A stretch of 64,000 nt of DNA, from the NCBI RefSeq assembly GCF_027925245.1, contig NZ_BSDP01000001.1, positions 2,728,001-2,792,000 on the forward strand, written 5' to 3'. The DNA is from Agromyces rhizosphaerae. GTDB taxonomy: Bacteria > Actinomycetota > Actinomycetes > Actinomycetales > Microbacteriaceae. Positions 35,226 through 43,735 of this stretch are shown here, in pieces. The notes below the pieces were generated by a model. That model was not told the origin of the DNA, made no database searches, and saw nothing but the letters and a program-made list of their open reading frames with translations. The translations under genes were made by a program, and so were the position numbers. Every line of letters starts with the position of its first letter. Within the stretch, counting starts at the first letter, position 1.

Positions 35226-35801
35226 CTACCCGAACGAGTCGCGGATGCGGGCCGCGTGCGCGACGATGCGCTCGACGACCTCGGCGTGGTGCTGCATCGA
35301 CGCGCGCCAGTCGCCGACCCCGAGCCCGTGGTCGGCGCCGTCGACCGACACCAGCGCGGCCGACGTGCCGTCTACGCGCTCGGGTCGCCACGGGGCATCC
35401 GCCGTGCCGCCGATCGCGAGGTGCGTGTCGGGTGCGTCGCGCAGCGCGGCGGCGATCTCGTCGTCGGTGAGGATCGGCGTGAGCCAGACGCCCGCGGTGC
35501 CGGTGGCGACGGCGTGGGGGAGCGCGAACGAGCCCAAGGACTTGCCGACGATCAGCGACGGGTCTGCGGGGAGGCTCGCACGCGCCTCCGCGACAGCGGC
35601 CTCCACGAACGCCCGCGGACCCTGGTCGAGGGCATCGGCGGTCGGATGCCACTCCACGGCGTAGGTGCGCCAGCCGCCGGCCGCGAGCGCCGAGGCGGTC
35701 CAGTACAGCAACGGCGCCTGCGCGGTGTAGCCGCGCCCGGGCAGCACCAGGGCGACCGGGCCGTCGGAGCAGGTGGGGCGGACCTCGTGCACCTCGAGCA
35801 T
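35226..35801 (-). CDS. Alpha/beta hydrolase family protein
   Basis: 191 residues. A short alpha/beta-hydrolase with the early oxyanion segment LVLPGRGYTAQAPLLYW, nucleophile elbow GKSLGS, an acid in the TPILTDDE or IGGTADAPW region, and the His in DGADHGLG. It resembles compact dienelactone-hydrolase-like or YdeN-like enzymes. The substrate is unknown. TAGAGT at 35809-35814 on this strand lies 7 bases before the ATG, so this gene is a leaderless candidate. It sits 33 bases beyond the helR stop codon on the same strand. Confidence 0.85.
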   Translation of the reverse strand: MLEVHEVRPTCSDGPVALVLPGRGYTAQAPLLYWTASALAAGGWRTYAVEWHPTADALDQGPRAFVEAAVAEARASLPADPSLIVGKSLGSFALPHAVATGTAGVWLTPILTDDEIAAALRDAPDTHLAIGGTADAPWRPERVDGTSAALVSVDGADHGLGVGDWRASMQHHAEVVERIVAHAARIRDSFG

Positions 35802-35834
35802 GCGCGCGACTCTACGACACCGCGCGTCCTCGGT

Positions 35835-37988
35835 TCAGTCGTCGACCACAACGAGCTCCTGCGTCGCGCGGGTCATGGCGACGTAGCGGTCGACCGCGCC
35901 CTCGATGCCGTCGCCGAACGCGTCGGGCTCGACGAGCGCGACCAGGTCGAACTCGAGGCCCTTCGCCTCGACGGGGGAGAGGGAGCGCACGCGCCCCGTG
36001 CCGCCCGCGACCGAGTCGACCGAGAGCGAGGCGTCGCCGATCACGCACGCGACCCCCTCGTGCGTCGCCAGCCACCGCTCGAGCACCGACCCGAGTTCGG
36101 CGCGCGCCACGCGTCGCACCGGCACCCCGGTCGAGCGCACCGACGTCGGTACGTTCGCATCCGGGATCGCGCGTCGGATCACGGGCTCGGCCTCCGCCAT
36201 GACCTCGGCCGGCGTGCGGTAGTTCACGCGCAGCGTCGCGACCGAGGCATCCGGGAGCCCCACCCGCCGCAGGCGCTCCTCCCACGACTCGGCGAAGCCG
36301 TGGCGCGCCTGCGCGCGGTCGCCGACGACGGTGATGCTGCGCGACGGGCAGCGCGCGATGAGCATGCGCCACTCGGCATCCGTCAGCTCCTGCGCCTCGT
36401 CGACGATCACGTGCGCGAACGGGCCCGCGAGCCGGTCGGGGTCGTCGGCGGGCAGCACCGCATCGTCGACGAGGCTGTTGCGCAGGTCGTCGCCGTCGAG
36501 CCAGCTGAGGATGTCGTCGCCTGCCGCGATCAGGCGCTCGATGGTCTGCGACATCGCCTCGCGCTCGGCGGCGAGCGTCGTCTCGCGCTCGCGGCGCCGC
36601 CGTGACGCCCGCGGATCGCCGAGGCGGCGCCGGGCCGCGTCGAGCAGCGGCAGGTCGGCGCTCGTCCACTCCGAGGCATCCGTTCGCTGCAGTGCCGCCA
36701 CCTCGTCGGGCGCGAGCCAGGGCGCGCAGCGGCGCAGGTAGGCGGGCACCGACCAGAGGTCGGCGACGAGCAGGGATGCCTCCACCAGCGGCCACGCCCG
36801 AGTGAACGTCCGCGCGAGCGACGTGTTGCGGGCCAGCGCGCGACGCAGCTCGTCGACCGACACCTCGTCGTCGTCGAGCCGGTCGGCCAGGATCTCCACG
36901 AGCGTCTCCCAGACCTGGTCGCGCGCCTCGTTGTGCGGCGTTCCGGGCTCGGGCGACGCGAAGGCCTCAGCCCAGTCGCCCGGGGCCAGCCACAGGTCGC
37001 CCCACGGGGTCTCGACCTCGAGCGCGTGCGTCGGCGGCTCCTCGTAGAAGGCCACGGCGGGTTCGATCGCGTCGATCATTCGAGCGGATGCCTTGAGCCT
37101 GGCCGCGTCCGCATCGCGCTCGCCGACCGCGTCGGCGCCCTCGGCGACGAGCTCGCGCAGGGTGCAGGTCTGCACGCCCTCCTCGCCGAGGCTCGGCAGC
37201 ACATCGGCAACGTACGCGAGGTACGACGGGCTCGGCCCGACGAACAGCACACCGCCCCGGCCTGCGCCGAGCCGCGGGTCGGCGTGCAGCAGGTAGGCCG
37301 CGCGGTGCAGCGCGACCACGGTCTTGCCGGTGCCCGGCCCGCCGTCGACGACGAGCGCCCCGCGAGAGTCGGCTCGGATGATCGCGTCCTGGTCGGCCTG
37401 GATGGTGCCCAGCACGTCGCGCATGCGACCCGACCGCTCGGTGCCGAGGCTCGCGATGAACGCCGACTCGTCGTCGAGGGCGAGCGCGTCGCCCGGGGCA
37501 TCCGCATCGAGCAGTTCGTCCCAGTAGTCGCGCACCCGACCGCCTGCCCAGCGGTATCGTCGCCGGCTCGCGAGCCCCAGCGGGTTCGCTCCGGTAGCCG
37601 CGAAGTAGGGCTCCGCGGCGGGCGTGCGCCAGTCGAGCAGGAGGCGGCGGCCGTCGTCGTCGGTCAGGCCGAAGCGGCCGACGTACACGGGGTCGCCGCC
37701 GTCGGCGGGCACGATTCGGCCGAGGCACGCGTCGGCGCCGAACCGGCGCAGCGCGCGCAACCGGGCCGACAGGTGATGGATGCGCAGGTCGCGGTCGAGC
37801 GCCTGCTGGCCGCGCCCGCCCGGGGCGCGGCGCTCGGCGTCGAGGCGGGAGTCGAGCTCGGCGATCTGCCCGGCGATGCGGTCGGCGATGCGGGCGAAGT
37901 GCCGCTCGTCAGCGGCGATGCGTGCGGGGTCGGCCTTGTGGGCGTGGGTCGGAGGGAGGTCGAAGGTGCGGGTCGAGAGGCTGGTCAC
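35835..37988 (-). CDS. helR: RNA polymerase-recycling ATPase HelR (HelD family)
   Basis: 717 residues, UvrD/HelD-like superfamily 1 ATPase. An N-terminal coiled coil (about 20-90) precedes domain 1A with Walker A GGPGTGKTVVALHRAAYLL near residue 210. An insertion with HelD-type linker follows, then Walker B VIVDEAQELTDAEW and motifs GDRAQARHG, LRVNYRTPAEVM and EAKGLEFDLVALVEP. HelR proteins pull stalled or rifamycin-bound RNA polymerase off DNA and give rifamycin tolerance in Streptomyces. The GTG at 37988 has GGAG 7 bases upstream. The promoter carries a rifamycin-associated element, which independently supports the HelR rather than plain HelD assignment. Confidence 0.93.
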   Translation of the reverse strand: MTSLSTRTFDLPPTHAHKADPARIAADERHFARIADRIAGQIAELDSRLDAERRAPGGRGQQALDRDLRIHHLSARLRALRRFGADACLGRIVPADGGDPVYVGRFGLTDDDGRRLLLDWRTPAAEPYFAATGANPLGLASRRRYRWAGGRVRDYWDELLDADAPGDALALDDESAFIASLGTERSGRMRDVLGTIQADQDAIIRADSRGALVVDGGPGTGKTVVALHRAAYLLHADPRLGAGRGGVLFVGPSPSYLAYVADVLPSLGEEGVQTCTLRELVAEGADAVGERDADAARLKASARMIDAIEPAVAFYEEPPTHALEVETPWGDLWLAPGDWAEAFASPEPGTPHNEARDQVWETLVEILADRLDDDEVSVDELRRALARNTSLARTFTRAWPLVEASLLVADLWSVPAYLRRCAPWLAPDEVAALQRTDASEWTSADLPLLDAARRRLGDPRASRRRRERETTLAAEREAMSQTIERLIAAGDDILSWLDGDDLRNSLVDDAVLPADDPDRLAGPFAHVIVDEAQELTDAEWRMLIARCPSRSITVVGDRAQARHGFAESWEERLRRVGLPDASVATLRVNYRTPAEVMAEAEPVIRRAIPDANVPTSVRSTGVPVRRVARAELGSVLERWLATHEGVACVIGDASLSVDSVAGGTGRVRSLSPVEAKGLEFDLVALVEPDAFGDGIEGAVDRYVAMTRATQELVVVDD

Positions 37989-38061
37989 GCGGCGGCTCCG
38001 GGGTCGAGGGAAGCGCGGCGCCGACGCCGAAGCGGGTCGCGGAATCGGGCTGCGACCAGCG

Positions 38062-38097
38062 ATTCTGCCCCCGTCACCCCCTCTTGCCGCAAGCCCC
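38062..38097 (-). promoter_or_regulatory. Rifamycin-associated element in the helR promoter
   Basis: On the minus strand, 38097 to 38079 reads GGGGCTTGCGGCAAGAGGG, matching the published 19-bp RAE (GGGGCTTGCGGCAAGGCCC) at 16 positions, including the whole CTTGCGGCAAG core. A CAGAAT -10 candidate lies at 38067-38062, so the element overlaps the expected -35 region. RAEs control rifamycin-inducible resistance genes, among them helR. Confidence 0.88.
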
Positions 38098-38128
38098 CCT
38101 CGGTGCGGGATAATGGATGTGGGGGAAT

Positions 38129-38587
38129 TCAGGCGAGGAGCCAGCACACCTCGGTGCGCCATGCCGCCGGGTCGGGCTCCTCCTCCGGGTCGCTGAGGTA
38201 GCACTCCCACATGGTGTCGCTCGGCACGAGTCCTCGCTCGGCGACGGCGCGTCCGAGTTCGTCCCACGTGGTTCCGAGCGTCTCGTAGGGGCCGACGTGC
38301 ATCGTCGACGCGACCGTGCCCGCGGGCAACTCGCCCGCGCCGACCTTCCCGGTGTCCGTGAAGGCACCGGCCACGGGGATCCCAGCCTCGACGTCGGCCG
38401 TGGCACCCGGCATGCCGTGGTAGATCGCGAACGGGGCTCCGGCCGGCTGAACGCCCTGCTCGCCCACCGCCCGCATGATGGCGGGGTAGGCACGCGCGAA
38501 GAACTCGCTGAGCTCGGGCATCGGCACGGTCTCGCGGATGCTCGCCGTGGGCTGCGCGGCGCGGTCGCCGATCGAGATGTCGGCCAT
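38129..38587 (-). CDS. GyrI-like small-molecule-binding domain protein
   Basis: 152 residues. The GyrI/AraC effector-binding fold is recognised by the duplicated SHS2-like pattern: IRETVPMPELSEFFARAY, FAIYHGMPGATADVEAGIPV, and ASTMHVGPYETLGTTWDELGRAV with the conserved Glu. There is no DNA-binding domain. Such stand-alone proteins bind cationic drugs or hydrolyse cyclopropanoid compounds. It starts 3 bases after the lipase stop codon with its own AGGAGG, so the two form an operon. The neighbour downstream is helR, but that gene has its own promoter. Confidence 0.85.
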   Translation of the reverse strand: MADISIGDRAAQPTASIRETVPMPELSEFFARAYPAIMRAVGEQGVQPAGAPFAIYHGMPGATADVEAGIPVAGAFTDTGKVGAGELPAGTVASTMHVGPYETLGTTWDELGRAVAERGLVPSDTMWECYLSDPEEEPDPAAWRTEVCWLLA

Positions 38588-38590
38588 CGT

Positions 38591-40276
38591 TCAGTCCTCC
38601 TGGATGCGGACGCGGAAGGTGCCGTGGAAGCCGGTGCCGTCGATCTGGAAGGTCCAGTCGCCTGGAGCGCCTGCGACGGGCGCGGCCGCCACGACGTCGG
38701 GGTGCGCGTCGTCTGCCGCCCTGGCCCGCACTCCCGCCTGATCGAGCGCATCGTCGCCGATGAGGTGCTGCTCGCCGGTGTGCAGGTAGATCTCGGTCAC
38801 TGCTCCGGCCGCCTCCGCGTGCGTGCTCGGGAACGCCTGCACGTAGTACTGCTTGCGGTAGACGACGTTGTCGGAGAAGCCGATGCCGAACGTGTCGCGC
38901 TCGCCGACGTAGAAGTCGACGCGGAAGACGAGTCCGTGCGCGTCGCCGGGCTTCAGCGCGGCGTTGATCCAGCCCTCCCAGATGAGGCGGTTCGGCCCCG
39001 CCCAGTCGGTCGCGCCGCCGAACTCCGCGAGCGGCTTCATCAGCGACGCCTGCAGGTCGCCGAGGTCGTCGGTCAGCCGGTCGTCGCGGAACGGTCCGTA
39101 GCAGTTCTCGGCCTCGACGCTCTGGTGGAACAGCTCGAAGTCGACGAACCTGGGCTTGATGGTCACCCCGAAGTAGAACTCGCTGCGCCCGACCAGATCG
39201 TGGCCGCGCGTGATCTCCGCGTCGTCGAGGAAGAGCGCGATCCGGTGCGTACCGTGGAAGAACCGCATGGCGATCTCGTACGCTTCGCGCGAGGTGACGA
39301 GCGAGTCCGCCCCGCCGTGGCACTTGTGCACGAAGGTGCGCGGTGCCCCGGGCAGTTGGGCGGATGCCTGCTTCACCAGTCCGTCGCTGCGGTTGTACAC
39401 CATCGAGCCGTCGTTCAGCAGGCTCGACAGCCGGTTCAGCGCGCTCGCGATGCCGACGCTGTACGAGCGGTAGTTCGTGCCCACCACGGTCAGCACGTTC
39501 CGGGCGTCGAAGATGCGCTCCCACTCGCGGAACCGCGTGGACTCGGGGTCGAACGAGGCGAGCTCGTCGCTCGCCTCCTCGACCTTGGGCAGCGCGCGCA
39601 GCAGCCATTCGGGCGTGCGCTGGAACGAGATTCCGCGGTGCGGGGTGCCGAGCGTGACGATGCGGTGCACCAGGTTGCGCGGCGCGATGGCGTCGGCCCC
39701 GGCCGCATCCGCCTGCCCGTCCCTGAGCTCGTCGGACGTCGCCTGCATCGCGATCAGTCCCTCACGGGTGACGAGTCCGCCCATGCTGTGCGCGACGATG
39801 TCGACACCGTCGAACACCTCCCCGTGCCGCTCGGCGGAGCGCCGGATCAACGTGACCAGCCGCTCGAGTCCCTTGCCGTAGTTCGCGAGCGCGCGCGGGT
39901 CGAGGTCGTAGTAGCGGAAGATCCAGATCGTGCCCGCCGTGCCCTGCGACAGCACCTTCCGCTCGACCGTGGGGTCGAGCACGATGGTGCCGGTCACGTC
40001 GTCGGGCGACAGGTCGTATGTGCCCGGCGGGGGATCCTGGGCCCCCGAGTAGAAGCCGGCCACGTTCGTGGCATCTCGGTACGGATGCTCCGCCGACTTC
40101 ATCGCCCGCAGCACGAAGCCCTCGTAGATGTAGTTCTCACCCCGCCTGCCGGGGTAGACGGTGCCGTCGTTGAAGCCCTGGTAGGGGCTCGCCTGATCGT
40201 CGTCGATGCCCACGCCGCCGAATCCGCGGATCAGGATCAGCGGTCTCGGTGTCTGCTGCTCGGTCGTCGTCGGCAT
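38591..40276 (-). CDS. Lipase-like alpha/beta hydrolase with C-terminal domain
   Basis: 561 residues from MPTTTEQQ. The N-terminal domain begins LILIRGFGGVG (oxyanion region) and has the nucleophile in VAHSMGGLV near residue 190, followed by LGTPHRG, as in PGAP1-like lipases. The region from about residue 300 includes a KCHGGADSLV segment that could carry the catalytic His. From about 330 a second beta-rich domain follows. No signal peptide is visible. The ATG at 40276 has a GGGGG run 8 bases upstream; the ATG at 40297 is possible. It is divergent from the persulfide fusion gene and coupled to the GyrI-like gene. Confidence 0.82.
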   Translation of the reverse strand: MPTTTEQQTPRPLILIRGFGGVGIDDDQASPYQGFNDGTVYPGRRGENYIYEGFVLRAMKSAEHPYRDATNVAGFYSGAQDPPPGTYDLSPDDVTGTIVLDPTVERKVLSQGTAGTIWIFRYYDLDPRALANYGKGLERLVTLIRRSAERHGEVFDGVDIVAHSMGGLVTREGLIAMQATSDELRDGQADAAGADAIAPRNLVHRIVTLGTPHRGISFQRTPEWLLRALPKVEEASDELASFDPESTRFREWERIFDARNVLTVVGTNYRSYSVGIASALNRLSSLLNDGSMVYNRSDGLVKQASAQLPGAPRTFVHKCHGGADSLVTSREAYEIAMRFFHGTHRIALFLDDAEITRGHDLVGRSEFYFGVTIKPRFVDFELFHQSVEAENCYGPFRDDRLTDDLGDLQASLMKPLAEFGGATDWAGPNRLIWEGWINAALKPGDAHGLVFRVDFYVGERDTFGIGFSDNVVYRKQYYVQAFPSTHAEAAGAVTEIYLHTGEQHLIGDDALDQAGVRARAADDAHPDVVAAAPVAGAPGDWTFQIDGTGFHGTFRVRIQED

Positions 40277-40376
40277 CGCACGGGCCCCCGTCCGCATCAG
40301 TGAGGTTCGCTCGTACGTTGCTCCCTTCGGGTGCGCGCTGTCAAGCATCGGGCTGCGTGCGGGCGTCCGCCGACCC

Positions 40377-40405
40377 TTGTGGGGGTCATACCCGGGGGGT
40401 ACACT
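40377..40405 (+). promoter_or_regulatory. Promoter with CsoR/CstR-like operator
   Basis: -35 TTGTGG (40377-40382), 17-base spacer, -10 TACACT (40400-40405). Between them, running into the -10, lies the palindrome taccc-ggg-gggta (40389-40401), flanked by A/T. This resembles operators of the CsoR family; the sulfide-sensing member CstR controls rhodanese-CoADR-type genes. No csoR-like gene is inside the window. Confidence 0.62.
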
Positions 40406-40410
40406 ATGCA

Positions 40411-40427
40411 CTGTGGTCAGACCACAG
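40411..40427 (+). promoter_or_regulatory. Perfect 7-bp-arm palindrome at the predicted transcription start
   Basis: ctgtggt-cag-accacag is an exact inverted repeat starting about 6 bases after the -10 box. In RNA it would form a hairpin at the extreme 5-prime end; in DNA it could be a second operator. Confidence 0.5.
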
Positions 40428-40457
40428 ATCCGGCCACGGTGACGCGAAGGAGTCGGT

Positions 40458-42950
40458 ATGAAGATCGTCGTCGTCGGTGGAGTCGCGGGTGGAGCCTCGG
40501 TCGCAGCGCGCGCCCGACGGCTCGACGAGACCGCCGAGATCATCGTGTTCGAGCGTGGCGGCTACGTGTCGTTCGCCAACTGCGGGCTGCCGTACCACAT
40601 CGGCGGGGTGATCACCGATCGAAGCCGCCTGCTGCTCCAGACCCCTGAGAGCCTGAACGAGTCGCTCGCCATCGACGTGCGCGTGTCGACCGAGGTCGTC
40701 GGCATCGACGCGAAGGCGAAGACCGTCACGGTCCGCGAGGTCGACACCGGCCGCGAGTACACGGAGGACTACGACGCGCTGGCGCTCTGCCAGGGCGCCG
40801 ACCCGCTGCAGCTGCCGCTGCCGGGCATCGACCTCCCGGGCATCCACGTGCTGCGCAACATCGCCGACATGGACGCCATCAAGGCGCATCTCGACGAGGC
40901 GCTCGACGCCTCGGCGAAGACCGGGAAAGCCGTGCGCACCGTCGTGATCGGCGCCGGCTACATCGGCCTCGAGATGGCCGAGAACCTGCGGCACCGCGGC
41001 GCCGAGGTCACGGTCGTCGAGCTCAGCGACCAGATCATGCCACCGCTCGACAAGGAGGTCTCGATCCCCGTCGAGCAGCACATCCGCGGGCGCGGGGTCG
41101 AGCTGGTGCTCGAGACCGCGGCGGCCGCCTTCCAGCAGGCGGCCGACGGCAGCCTCAAGGTCGAGCTGAACAACGGCCGCACGCTCCCGGCCGACCTCGT
41201 CATCCTCTCCGCGGGCGTGCGCCCGAACGTCGGGCTCGCCACGGAGGCGGGCATCGAGCTGGGCCCGCGCGGCGGCATCGTCGTCGACACGCACATGCGC
41301 ACCTCCGACCCGAGCATCTGGGCCGCGGGCGACGCGGTCGAGACCCCGCACACCGTGCTGCCGAGCGCCGGCCTCACGCCGCTCGCCGGCCCGGCCAACC
41401 GCGAGGCCCGCGTCGCGGCCGAGAACATCTGCGGGCGCGACACCGAGTACCTCTCGACCCAGGGCACCTCCATCGTCAAGGTCTTCGAGATGACCGCGGG
41501 CGGCACCGGTGCGACCGAGCGCCAGCTCGAGCGCGAGAGCGTGCCGTACCGCACCGTGCACGTGCACCCGTCGGGTCACGCCGGCTACTACCCGGGCACG
41601 GCGATGATGCACATCAAGGTGCTGTTCTCGCCCGACGACGGCAAGCTTCTCGGCGCGCAGATCGCGGGCTTCGACGGCGTCGACAAGCGGCTCGACGTGT
41701 TCGCCACGGCGATCCGCCTCGGGGCGACCGTGCACGACCTCGAGACTCTCGAGCTCGCGTACGCACCGCCGTTCGGGTCGGCGAAGGACCCGGTGAACAT
41801 GGCGGGGTTCGTCGCGACGAACGTGCTGAAGGGCGACCTGAAGCTCTGGTACGCGAAGGACTTCCCCGGCACGGTCGAGGGAGCGCGCATCATCGACGTG
41901 CGCACCCCCGAGGAGTACGACATCTGGCACATCCCGGGCGCCGAGAACGTGCCGCTCGGCGACATGCGCGAGGCCACCGCGTCGTGGGACCTCGATGTGC
42001 CGATCCGGCTCTACTGCGCGGTCGGGTTCCGCAGCTACCTCGCGTACCGGCTGCTCGTGCAGCGCGGGTTCACCGACGTGAAGACCCTCTCCGGCGGTTC
42101 GCACACGTTCCGGTTCTGGCACGATCTGGAGCCCGTCGGCGAGGCGGTCAAGGCGCCCGAGATCGCGTACGCCGAGGCCGTCGACCTCGTCACGGCCGTG
42201 CGCGGCACCGGCAAGGTGGTCGACCTCGACTGCACCGGGCTCGCCTGCCCGGGCCCGATCATGAAGCTCTCGAAGCAGATGGACGAGGTGGCGGCGGGCG
42301 ACGAGGTCGTCGTGCACGTCTCCGACCCGGGATTCGCCGCGGACGGACCGGCATGGGCGGCGACCAAGGGGCACGAGCTGCTCTCGATGACCCCCGAGGG
42401 GCCGGGCTACGTCGCGTCGTTCCGCAAGGGCGGTGCGGGGGCCGGCTCAGGGGCATCCGCCGGGGTCGCGAAGCAGGACCTCGACCAGGTCTCGTTCGTG
42501 GTGTTCTCGGGCGACATGGACAAGGTGCTCGCCGCGTTCATCATCGCGAACGGCGCGCTCGCCATGGGGCAGAAGGTGTCGATGTTCTTCACCTTCTGGG
42601 GCCTCAACGCGCTCCGCCGCCAGGACCCGCCGAAGCGCGACCGGAAGACGCTCGACCGCATGTTCGGCATGATGATGCCGTCGGGACCCGAGAAGCTGCC
42701 GCTGTCGACCATGAACATGGCGGGCATGGGGCCGTCCATGATCAAGAAGGTCATGGAGGACCACTCGGTGCCGTCGCTGCCCGAGCTCATGCAGTCGGCC
42801 CACGCCGACGGCGCACGGCTCATCGGCTGCACCATGACGATGGACCTGCTCGGCATCGCCGAGTCGGACCTCATCGACGACATCGAGCTCGGCGGCGTCG
42901 CGACCTTCCTCGGCGAGGCGCAGAAGTCGGGCACGACTCTCTTCATCTGA
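40458..42950 (+). CDS. CoA-disulfide reductase-rhodanese-TusA-DsrE-like fusion
   Basis: 830 residues, four modules. Residues 1-440 are a CoA-disulfide/NAD(P)H persulfide reductase with FAD-binding GGVAGGASVAARAR, active Cys42 in SFANCGLPY, the NAD-binding GAGYIGLEMAENL and the FAD aspartate in WAAGDAV. Residues about 450-545 are a rhodanese with Cys520 in CAVGFRSYLA. About 570-645 is TusA with Cys597 in the CPGP motif. About 665-830 is a DsrE-like (DUF5985/DsrE/DsrF-like) domain. The set can pass sulfane sulfur from reductase to carriers, so it suits detoxification of polysulfide and persulfide. GAAGGAG precedes the ATG; the promoter bears a CsoR/CstR-like operator. Confidence 0.93.
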   Translation: MKIVVVGGVAGGASVAARARRLDETAEIIVFERGGYVSFANCGLPYHIGGVITDRSRLLLQTPESLNESLAIDVRVSTEVVGIDAKAKTVTVREVDTGREYTEDYDALALCQGADPLQLPLPGIDLPGIHVLRNIADMDAIKAHLDEALDASAKTGKAVRTVVIGAGYIGLEMAENLRHRGAEVTVVELSDQIMPPLDKEVSIPVEQHIRGRGVELVLETAAAAFQQAADGSLKVELNNGRTLPADLVILSAGVRPNVGLATEAGIELGPRGGIVVDTHMRTSDPSIWAAGDAVETPHTVLPSAGLTPLAGPANREARVAAENICGRDTEYLSTQGTSIVKVFEMTAGGTGATERQLERESVPYRTVHVHPSGHAGYYPGTAMMHIKVLFSPDDGKLLGAQIAGFDGVDKRLDVFATAIRLGATVHDLETLELAYAPPFGSAKDPVNMAGFVATNVLKGDLKLWYAKDFPGTVEGARIIDVRTPEEYDIWHIPGAENVPLGDMREATASWDLDVPIRLYCAVGFRSYLAYRLLVQRGFTDVKTLSGGSHTFRFWHDLEPVGEAVKAPEIAYAEAVDLVTAVRGTGKVVDLDCTGLACPGPIMKLSKQMDEVAAGDEVVVHVSDPGFAADGPAWAATKGHELLSMTPEGPGYVASFRKGGAGAGSGASAGVAKQDLDQVSFVVFSGDMDKVLAAFIIANGALAMGQKVSMFFTFWGLNALRRQDPPKRDRKTLDRMFGMMMPSGPEKLPLSTMNMAGMGPSMIKKVMEDHSVPSLPELMQSAHADGARLIGCTMTMDLLGIAESDLIDDIELGGVATFLGEAQKSGTTLFI

Positions 42951-42967
42951 GCCGCCCCGGTCGTCGG

Positions 42968-43018
42968 GCCTGCGCGACTCGTCGTTCCACCGTCCCCGGA
43001 ACGGCGAGGGCCGCAGGC
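42968..43018. terminator. Imperfect 21-bp hairpin between convergent genes
   Basis: Left half 42968-42988 and right half 42998-43018 pair over 21 positions with a few mismatches (outer 7 bp perfect: gcctgcg with cgcaggc). It lies in the 88-base gap between the persulfide fusion gene and the acyltransferase gene. Confidence 0.65.
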
Positions 43019-43038
43019 TCGGCGACCTCGGGTGCAGA

Positions 43039-43623
43039 TCAGGCGGCGGGCGCCTCGGGCAGTTCGCTGCGCAGGCGCGGCTCGGTGCGCAGCTCGGGGC
43101 GCACGCCGGCCTTGTCGGCGTAGAACTCGCGGATGCGGTCCATGTCGGCGGGCACGTCGCCGGTGAGCATGAAGGTCGGCCCGAGGCCCGTGGTCATGGT
43201 CGTGCGGTCGACGTAGCCGAGCGTGACCGGAATGCCCGCCTCGCGCGCGATGCGGTAGAAGCCCGACTTCCAGTGCGGGTTCGCGCCGCGCGTGCCGTCG
43301 GGCGTGACGACCAGGCCGAACACCTCGCCGGCCTCGATGCGCCCGAGCACCTCGCCCACCACGTCGGCCGGGTTCGAGCGGTCGACCGGGATGCCGCCGA
43401 GGCGTCGCATGATCGGCCCGCGCCAGCCGGCGAAGAGGCTCTTCTTGCCGAGCCAGCGCACGTCCATCTCGTGCCGCCACGCGATCGCGAGCATGAGCAC
43501 GAAGTCCCAGTTGGAGGTGTGCGGTGCGCCGATCAGCACGGACGGCCGGTCCGGCGCCGGTTCGCCCGCGAGGGTCCACCTGCTGAGGGACCAGTAGACA
43601 CGGGACAGGAGTCGTCGGAGCAC
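43039..43623 (-). CDS. PlsC-like 1-acyl-glycerol-3-phosphate acyltransferase family protein
   Basis: 194 residues, at the small end of the family. The H-x4-D block is HTSNWD near residue 35, the second block RLGGIPVDRSN binds glycerol phosphate, and a third block is VVTPDGTRGANPHWKSGFYRIA. The enzyme would acylate lysophosphatidate or a related acceptor at the membrane. The sequence resembles the short subgroup with PDGTR in place of the classical EGTR. The GTG start is 6 bases after a TAAGGT -10-like hexamer on this strand (43630-43635), so it is a leaderless candidate. Confidence 0.88.
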   Translation of the reverse strand: MLRRLLSRVYWSLSRWTLAGEPAPDRPSVLIGAPHTSNWDFVLMLAIAWRHEMDVRWLGKKSLFAGWRGPIMRRLGGIPVDRSNPADVVGEVLGRIEAGEVFGLVVTPDGTRGANPHWKSGFYRIAREAGIPVTLGYVDRTTMTTGLGPTFMLTGDVPADMDRIREFYADKAGVRPELRTEPRLRSELPEAPAA

Positions 43624-43735
43624 CCGGCAACCTTACGCGACGAGACGTGCAGGAACCTGAATGCGACGGATGCCCCTGGGCGGCCGGTTGCCCACAGGCG
43701 GCCGCCGCGGCCGCACGCGCGCCTACGATGGGCGC

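Noticed and set aside
38591-40543. Longer lipase frame starting near 40543
   Set aside because: It would run across the promoter of the divergent persulfide gene; the start at 40276 is preferred.
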